Shown: positions 7,362 to 12,917 of the stretch, in pieces | Numbering within the stretch: position 1 is the first letter of the stretch | Layout of the letters: each line of letters starts with the position of its first letter | Origin: a bacterium | GTDB taxonomy: Bacteria > UBA9089 > JASEGY01 | Length of the DNA: 12,917 nt | Direction of reading: 5' to 3' | Assembly: GCA_030019105.1 (NCBI GenBank) | Contig: JASEGY010000054.1 | Location: 1 to 12,917, forward strand | Notes under the pieces: generated by a model | What the model was told of the DNA's origin: nothing | Seen by the model: only the letters and a program-made list of their open reading frames with translations | The model's database searches: none | Program-made: the position numbers and the translations under genes

Positions 7362-8866
7362 AGATGTTATTCAATAAAATAGGTTTATGGTCAATATGTG
7401 TCTATACCATAGCAATTTGTTCATCGCTTACTGCATATTCAGCTTTTGCGGAAGTTCCGCAGGTATATCTTATACAAAACTCCGGCTGGATGGAGCCCTT
7501 TTTTACTGATACAAATTCAAAATTAAAGCCCTTAGTGACCGCCCTCATTCAGGCTACCAGCTCAGAGGAACAGGATATTGTGATTGCCAGTTTCAACCAG
7601 TCTGGTGCGATTGCAGGAGAATCATCTCCAAGGATTATTTATAAAGGTAAGGCGAGAGTGGCCGAGGTTACTAACGCGGTAAATGCTGTTACTCTGCCCA
7701 GACGGCAGGATGGTAAGTTTGCAGATGCTGATTTTAAGGGGGCATTGAATGAAACTTTCTTAAATGTGTTAAACCGACAGCCGGCCATTATATGGATGAT
7801 CACCAATAACAAGAATGACCCCAATAACAGTCCTGATATAATTGCGAATACCAGTGGTTTTTATCAACTGCTGCGTGACCATCCTGGTATCGGCCGGGTT
7901 ATTGCGTATCCGGTAACCATGCCGTCACAAGGGCGTTATTTCCGTGAAGGTGGGTTAATGATATATGCGCTTTCTTTCGGGCAGGCAGCGGACATGCCTC
8001 TTGACCAAATACTTGCGTCGTCAAATATAAGAAGGCTTTTCACTAAGCCGCAGGTAAGGATAAAGCCATTAACAGAACAACCTGTTATCTTTGAGCCGAC
8101 AGCCGTTTTCACTTCCGGGATTGAGGCGCGAATTGATAAGGGGATTCTGGTATTAACAGGATTGGAATCATTAAAACAGGGTGGAACCATATCAATCAAG
8201 GGGAAACTGAATAGCAATTACTATCCACAAGAGGTAAATAGTGCGAAATTGAGTCTGGATTGGGCAAGCTTCGGGAAATCAAGAAAACATGGGTTACCGA
8301 ACAAGATCACGCCTGCTTCATTGCATGGCCTTCCTCCCGGTGGAATTATAGATAACATCCAGATAGATATTCAGATACCCCCTCTCCCGTCTCTCTGGAA
8401 TGCGGATACTCTATTTAGTAATGGTTATGAGTTGAGTGGAGCACTAAGAATAACATTGAGTGATTTAATAATGTCGCTTTCCCCTGACTTTGAGCAGCAG
8501 ATGAACAGCATTTTTGGTCTTGGCCAACTTCCGGAAATATTTTACCCTGACAGAAATATCAGGAGCGCTCAGACGCTATTACCGGTTCACATGGTCGTAC
8601 GTTACCCTGTATGGCCCCTTGCAATAGCATCAATTGCCTTTATATTGCTAGCTGCTGCCACGCTTGCGGGGATTATCATTTTGAACCGTGAACGCAGATA
8701 TAAGATAGAGGTTGACGGTCAACTCGTCAATGTAAGTGTGAGACCTTTCAAGACAAAGCCTGTTTATTCTCCAGGTGGAGCAAAGGTTGCCGAACTGAAA
8801 GGGGCATTCATTGGAAACCCGGCTATAAAGTCTGCAACCGAAGATGTAAATATAAAAATCAGATGA
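7358..8866 (+). CDS. Membrane-anchored vWA-like protein with degenerate MIDAS
   Basis: I place the start at ATG 7358, whose last bases form ATGA with the stop of the preceding gene. A TTG at 7343 would add 5 residues but has no ribosome binding site. The 502-aa protein has a Sec signal peptide (cut near YSAFA-E32), a vWA-like domain at about 33-190, a beta-rich middle region, one transmembrane helix at about 419-442, and a 60-residue cytoplasmic tail after NRERR. The first vWA strand (VYLI) is followed by QNSGWM (40-45) where a metal-binding MIDAS has DxSxS, so the first aspartate is replaced and metal binding may be lost or altered. A later strand, IIWMITNN, has N where D is usual. The topology places the vWA domain outside the membrane and the tail inside, close to the FtsZ-like protein. 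The vWA assignment is by pattern and context, not by a search. Confidence 0.82.
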   Translation: MKMLFNKIGLWSICVYTIAICSSLTAYSAFAEVPQVYLIQNSGWMEPFFTDTNSKLKPLVTALIQATSSEEQDIVIASFNQSGAIAGESSPRIIYKGKARVAEVTNAVNAVTLPRRQDGKFADADFKGALNETFLNVLNRQPAIIWMITNNKNDPNNSPDIIANTSGFYQLLRDHPGIGRVIAYPVTMPSQGRYFREGGLMIYALSFGQAADMPLDQILASSNIRRLFTKPQVRIKPLTEQPVIFEPTAVFTSGIEARIDKGILVLTGLESLKQGGTISIKGKLNSNYYPQEVNSAKLSLDWASFGKSRKHGLPNKITPASLHGLPPGGIIDNIQIDIQIPPLPSLWNADTLFSNGYELSGALRITLSDLIMSLSPDFEQQMNSIFGLGQLPEIFYPDRNIRSAQTLLPVHMVVRYPVWPLAIASIAFILLAAATLAGIIILNRERRYKIEVDGQLVNVSVRPFKTKPVYSPGGAKVAELKGAFIGNPAIKSATEDVNIKIR

Positions 8867-8886
8867 GTATAGAAAGGAGGTAGTAT

Positions 8887-9282
8887 ATGCCTGAATCGAA
8901 AGATTTTGTATTGCCCAATGAACAAAAAGAAATAGAACATGGGTCTCAACAAGGGTCACAAAGCACAGGTATTAATGTTAATGTCCGGGAGCCGATGAGC
9001 GGAAAGGAAATTTTGGCTGGTACAGCCATTGTGATCATTGGAGCCTTGATGTTCTTTTTCATATCACGATGGTTTACGGAAAGTATGATTAAGAAGCGCA
9101 AAAGCCCGAGTGTAGCCAGCCAAGCCGGATGGTCATTGTTTTTTTTCCTTACATTTACAACGGCACTGCTTGTGTTCGGCTTCTTAGGCGGTTTGTGGAC
9201 CACCTGGTTATACATTATTCCGATGGGTCTATTTGTCGGTATAAGTCTCATCTTTTTTATTATAAGCGCCGTTTCGAAATAG
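8887..9282 (+). CDS. Small three-helix membrane protein of the FtsZ-like operon
   Basis: The 131-aa protein begins at an ATG 5 bp after a full AAAGGAGGT site (8873-8881), 20 bp downstream of the vWA-like gene. The first 40 residues are polar and acidic with Gln/Ser/Gly, and there is no signal peptide. Three hydrophobic helices follow at about 42-60, 80-102 and 105-128. The loop between helices 1 and 2 carries IKKRK, so by the positive-inside rule it is cytoplasmic, giving N-out and C-in. I do not recognise a family. Position and co-translation suggest a membrane partner that anchors or connects the vWA-like protein and the FtsZ-like GTPase; this is inference. Confidence 0.85.
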   Translation: MPESKDFVLPNEQKEIEHGSQQGSQSTGINVNVREPMSGKEILAGTAIVIIGALMFFFISRWFTESMIKKRKSPSVASQAGWSLFFFLTFTTALLVFGFLGGLWTTWLYIIPMGLFVGISLIFFIISAVSK

Positions 9283-9300
9283 AAAATAAAGGAGGTATTT

Positions 9301-12300
9301 ATGGAAAACAAGGTTGATACTCAGGAAATCAAGAAGGAAATAAAGATACGACCAACGGTTTTTATTGGCCTGGGCGGCACCGGCAAGGAGGTGTTGCTAC
9401 GGATCAGAAGACGCATACTAAATGAAGACTGGAACGGCAAAAGACTCCGCGATCTCTCCGAATTTCCAATCGCCTCATTTTTATACTTTGATTTGGATAC
9501 CGCTGAAGGACGTGAAAGCGACAAAAGTGTAAAGGCAGACCCGTTATCTCATCTTGTTGCCTTCCAGCCTACTGAAACTCTCCAAAAAAGGGTGAACTTG
9601 AGCGAATACACGAATGAATTAGACCGTTACCCCCTGATTAAAGAATGGTGGCCAAAGGCATCTGTGGATCGGGTAGTAAAGGAGGCAAATAAAGGAGCCG
9701 GTCAGATTAGACCTATCTCACGTCTTCAATTTTTTGCCCTCGCAAAGGAACTTAGAGACAACATCAGGACAAAGGCACATGCCGTAACAGAAAGCGTCAA
9801 TAAAGATGCTGCATTGAAAACTCTCGGTTTACAAATGCAGAAAGATGCCCTTCGGATTGTTATCGTTACTTCAACGGCAGGAGGAACCGGTTCCGGAAGT
9901 TTTCTTGACCTTGGTTATCTGGCAAGGAGTGTATATCCTGAAGAGAAGGTGAATGTAGATTTAATCCTTTTATTGGCTGGAGGATATGAGTCTGCAAATA
10001 AAGAACGGGTATTTGCAAATACTTATGCAGCGCTAAAAGAATTGGAATATTGCATGCGTGGAAACAGGTATGTTGAAAAGTGGGCTGAGTTTGACATACC
10101 TGTAGGTGAAAAACCGCCTTACAATGAAGTATATCTCATTGATAACACCAATGCTGTAGGGGAAAGCACCAGAAACCTTGAAGACATTTATGGTATGTTA
10201 GCTGATACGCTCTTTGAAGATTTAAGCAACGGCGAATTTGCAGATCAAAAGCGTTCAGTTGCTGTTAATCAACAGCAACATAAAACAGGTGGTTATAGAC
10301 CTTATCTCGGAACAATGAGTGAGAAACAGTTATACTATGAAAGGATATATTCAAGTCTTGGACAGACCACGATTGACACTCAAGCCAGGGCAAGTATGGA
10401 CATAGCGGTTAATAAGGCATGTATCGAAATGATTAAGGCTTTTTTTCAGGTGGCTGGAGACGAGAAGGCTAATATCCCTACACCGGAAAAGCTTTCTGAG
10501 TTTACAAGAAGTAACCTTTCCCTTGGGAAAACGGTATATGAAGACTTTCCGAAAGACCTTTCTAAAAAGCAGATGCCAATTCAGGAATGTGCATTGGTTG
10601 ATGACCTTCTCAGGATCACCGGAATCGGCTCTCTCCTTGTGCAGGTTGAAGATAACATGAAGAACGACTTCAACAAGATAACTCAGGACTATTCTGATAG
10701 AAAAGACTGGCTGCAGGGGGTAGAGGATGTAAAGACAAAGCGCGAGCGAGAGATCAGCGGAGATCCTGGCTCTCCTGATGCTGCCCTGCGCGAAAAACAG
10801 ATTATAGATCGTGCCGATAAGACATTCAAAGAATGGACTCAAGAGGATGGACTAAAGGAAATCTTTTATCAATTACTGGATGATAAAGAGCGGGGGGGAT
10901 TGGACTACACTATTGCGTTGATTGAGCAAATCAAGGACAGCATTGATAATAACTCTACCGGTATCATCAAGACCTTACGGGCTGCCCAGACGAGGTACCT
11001 GGAGCTTGCGAGTGTAATGTGGAAAGAACGCTATCTGCCTTCGCTGGAGCGTCTTAAAGAAACTTTTGGCTTTGACCCGCTTGGAACTAAGAAGAAATAT
11101 GCGGAGGTAATACTCAGCCAGATCTCAGGAGATTTATCGTGCCGCTTAAAATATCTATTGCGGGAAATAGCGTGCAGACAGGCGATAAAGATATTAACCG
11201 ATTTATCAAAGTTTTTGGGTGAAAAAGAGGGATTGGATGAAAGGGGTGAAACGATCTGGAACGGACTGGTACGTGAATTCCTTGACGGCAAGAATACAGT
11301 TAAAAAGACTGTGGCCCTTCTTGATGAAGAAAACAGACGTCTCCAGGTGTCTTGCAACCGTACTGATGGGATGTACATCGTTCTTAAAGATAAAGAAGAA
11401 ATGCATTCTATAGACTTCGACATTTCACAGGCAACAGAGTGGGCTTCAGAGGCATTCAAGGGATATGGTGGCTCAAGAGAGTTATTTGTTCAACTGAAAG
11501 ATAAAAAAGGACAATATCAGGTTATCAGTCAGCTCAGTGGTTTTGCGGATCAGCGTATCAGCAAAAACAAGGAAGCAGAACTTTCGTTTGTGAATGCCTT
11601 TAAAAAGCTCCCGCGGAATGAACAGAAAGAGATACTAAAAAAAGTGCTTTCACGGGCGATGCCATGGCTGGATATGGAAATTAAGGGGCAGTTTAGCAGC
11701 AGTTTCACTCCAAGTCAGTACAAATGCCTTATTGCCGTAAATGAGAAAAATAAATTTAAAGAGATATTCGATACATTGAAAGGTGAAATTGCCCCGGGTG
11801 GTGTTACGCCGGACTTATACGAGTCCAGCGTTAAAGGGCGTCTGGTATGTTACATAGAATTGAGCGGAATACCTCTTGATGTCATTAAACCTCTCAGGAT
11901 GGAGTGGAAAAGTGAGTATTCCAGAATTACCACTGAGGGATTGCCTTTGCATAATCACAAAGACTGGACCCGCTTTCCTGACCCGCTGGTTCCATCAACT
12001 CAGGAGATAGAGGGAATGATAGAGACTATGCAGTTGTTCCTTGAAGGTTCAGCTCTGTGTGTTTTTCGGAGAAAGAAGGGTGAAGACGGTTATTATGAAG
12101 TTCAGACAGAGCCTGGCAGATGGCAAGGAGTTGGGAATGAGAGAAGGATACGATCTCTTGGTTTCAACCCCCATCATAAAGAGGTAGTTGAGCAGCATCT
12201 CAGAGAAATTAAGACAAAGATTAATTCACCTTGCCAGATGCTTGCCCTTAAAGTGCTTTTTAATCAGACGGCAGAAAATGCATATACCCCTAAAGAAGAT

Positions 12301-12789
12301 CTTGATGCTACAGGTCTTGGGCAAAAGATAAAGGGATTTGCGAGTATGCAGGCTGAAGAGCTTGCGAAGGTCTGTGATGAGTGGTTCAAACGCCATTCAA
12401 CTCATTTGGATCAACCAAGTTTGGAAAACCGGTTAATCGAATCATTGCCGGAATGGACGGTTGAAATCCAGGATAGTAAAAATGATTTAGACCCAGCAGA
12501 AGTAGATGTAAAAATAGCGGCATCAAAGCGTGCGGTAAAACCGGAATTCTTCAAGACAGGATGGCTTGAGAATTTAGTTAACGTTGAGGCTGAGGTTGAG
12601 GAAAAAAAACAAAAAGAAACAAAGGTTCAGTCAAAAGAGGCTGCCGCCTCTTTCGGTGATTCTCAATCATCATTTGATCCGGTAAAACGGTTGAAAGAAA
12701 TTAAGGAGCTTTTTGATATGGAGATTCTTTCAAAAGAAGAATATGAACAGGAAAGGAAGGAACTATTAAAATTACTCCGGCCAAACTAA
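9301..12789 (+). CDS. Large FtsZ/tubulin-like GTPase (Tubulin_2-type) with C-terminal SHOCT-like hairpin
   Basis: The 1162-aa protein starts at an ATG 4 bp after AAAGGAGGT (9288-9296), 18 bp after the three-helix gene. Residues 17-30 (RPTVFIGLGGTGKE) form the first glycine-rich nucleotide loop, FDLDT at 63-67 a second, and STAGGTGSGS at 191-200 the tubulin/FtsZ signature loop. NTYAALKELEY at about 240-250 is the conserved helix after the GTPase core in tubulin-like proteins. I do not see a clear T7 NxDxxD catalytic motif. Most of residues 300-1090 is helical and charged, without a recognised domain. A Lys/Glu/Gln-rich linker (about 1095-1125) leads to a SHOCT-like helical hairpin at 1126-1160 (LKEIKELFDMEILSKEEYEQ). 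The size fits the long tubulin-like family, not true FtsZ (about 400 aa). It is likely a cytoplasmic GTP-binding polymer-forming or membrane-remodelling protein working with its operon partners. Confidence 0.92.
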   Translation: MENKVDTQEIKKEIKIRPTVFIGLGGTGKEVLLRIRRRILNEDWNGKRLRDLSEFPIASFLYFDLDTAEGRESDKSVKADPLSHLVAFQPTETLQKRVNLSEYTNELDRYPLIKEWWPKASVDRVVKEANKGAGQIRPISRLQFFALAKELRDNIRTKAHAVTESVNKDAALKTLGLQMQKDALRIVIVTSTAGGTGSGSFLDLGYLARSVYPEEKVNVDLILLLAGGYESANKERVFANTYAALKELEYCMRGNRYVEKWAEFDIPVGEKPPYNEVYLIDNTNAVGESTRNLEDIYGMLADTLFEDLSNGEFADQKRSVAVNQQQHKTGGYRPYLGTMSEKQLYYERIYSSLGQTTIDTQARASMDIAVNKACIEMIKAFFQVAGDEKANIPTPEKLSEFTRSNLSLGKTVYEDFPKDLSKKQMPIQECALVDDLLRITGIGSLLVQVEDNMKNDFNKITQDYSDRKDWLQGVEDVKTKREREISGDPGSPDAALREKQIIDRADKTFKEWTQEDGLKEIFYQLLDDKERGGLDYTIALIEQIKDSIDNNSTGIIKTLRAAQTRYLELASVMWKERYLPSLERLKETFGFDPLGTKKKYAEVILSQISGDLSCRLKYLLREIACRQAIKILTDLSKFLGEKEGLDERGETIWNGLVREFLDGKNTVKKTVALLDEENRRLQVSCNRTDGMYIVLKDKEEMHSIDFDISQATEWASEAFKGYGGSRELFVQLKDKKGQYQVISQLSGFADQRISKNKEAELSFVNAFKKLPRNEQKEILKKVLSRAMPWLDMEIKGQFSSSFTPSQYKCLIAVNEKNKFKEIFDTLKGEIAPGGVTPDLYESSVKGRLVCYIELSGIPLDVIKPLRMEWKSEYSRITTEGLPLHNHKDWTRFPDPLVPSTQEIEGMIETMQLFLEGSALCVFRRKKGEDGYYEVQTEPGRWQGVGNERRIRSLGFNPHHKEVVEQHLREIKTKINSPCQMLALKVLFNQTAENAYTPKEDLDATGLGQKIKGFASMQAEELAKVCDEWFKRHSTHLDQPSLENRLIESLPEWTVEIQDSKNDLDPAEVDVKIAASKRAVKPEFFKTGWLENLVNVEAEVEEKKQKETKVQSKEAAASFGDSQSSFDPVKRLKEIKELFDMEILSKEEYEQERKELLKLLRPN

Positions 12790-12865
12790 AGCCAAAGAAG
12801 GTCTCACAGGCATTGGTCATCGTTTCGGCCATTTGGGGTAGGTTGATGCTTAGGGATTTAAGATC

Positions 12866-12915
12866 GGAGTTTAGGCTTTAGCCTTTCATAAATGAAATCC
12901 TAAAGGATTAACTCC
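12866..12915. repeat. Imperfect 24-bp inverted repeat with nested palindromes
   Basis: The arms 12866-12889 and 12892-12915 are reverse complements at 19 of 24 positions, with a 2-base centre. Each arm also contains its own palindrome: AGGCTTTAGCCT on the left and ATCCTAAAGGAT on the right. The five arm-to-arm mismatches fall within or next to those internal palindromes, so both the long hairpin and the two small hairpins could form. No T-run follows within the window, so it does not look like a simple terminator, although it could block transcript read-through 77 bp after the FtsZ-like gene. It resembles a dispersed REP- or MITE-like intergenic repeat. No second copy is present here. Confidence 0.65.
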
Positions 12916-12917
12916 AA

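Noticed and set aside
10351..10842. 163-aa minus-strand open frame inside the FtsZ-like gene
   Set aside because: It is antisense to a continuous 1162-codon gene and is a shadow frame.
12866..12915. Rho-independent terminator for the operon
   Set aside because: The hairpin is followed by CAA at most, with no T-run, and sits 77 bp after the stop; it fits a dispersed repeat better.

Overview
The window is bacterial DNA of moderately low G+C content, with closely packed genes, Shine-Dalgarno starts and signal peptides. It has no rRNA, tRNA, CRISPR array or recognisable transposase. No gene fixes the taxon. The FtsZ/tubulin-like cassette and the secreted TolB/lectin-like protein would suit a Gram-negative environmental lineage; a Planctomycete such as an anammox bacterium is one unproven possibility.

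Layout. (1) Positions 92-3263, minus strand: a decayed restriction-modification gene. A helicase N-terminal half is joined in frame to the C-terminal half of an Eco57I-like (type IIG) DNA methylase. The junction has removed the second helicase lobe and the SAM-binding motif I of the methylase. The 5' end also appears to be broken by a one-base frameshift near 3164. (2) Positions 3160-3400: an exact 18-bp inverted repeat flanks about 205 bp between the divergent genes. One arm covers the frameshift site and the other carries the ribosome binding site of the next gene. (3) Positions 3405-5684, plus: an exported 759-aa protein with a thioredoxin-like domain lacking its CxxC, a TolB-type propeller and a LecA-like C-terminal domain. 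(4) Positions 5685-5918: an intergenic region with a candidate promoter and two dyads. (5) Positions 5919-12789, plus: a tight four-gene operon. It encodes a zinc-ribbon protein of unknown function, a membrane-anchored vWA-like protein with a degenerate MIDAS, a small three-helix membrane protein, and a 1162-aa FtsZ/tubulin-like GTPase ending in a SHOCT-like helical hairpin. (6) The right edge holds an imperfect 24-bp inverted repeat with smaller nested palindromes.

How the genes fit together. The operon's spacing is -4, 20 and 18 bp, so the four products are probably made together. Two are membrane proteins and one is a cytoplasmic tubulin-superfamily NTPase. This matches the predicted membrane-remodelling systems in which FtsZ-like proteins sit beside vWA proteins (Makarova and Koonin 2010, recalled from memory). 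The zinc-ribbon protein and the three-helix protein look like less-described partners, and this cassette is the best candidate for an undescribed system here. The upstream exported protein may be an independent transcription unit.
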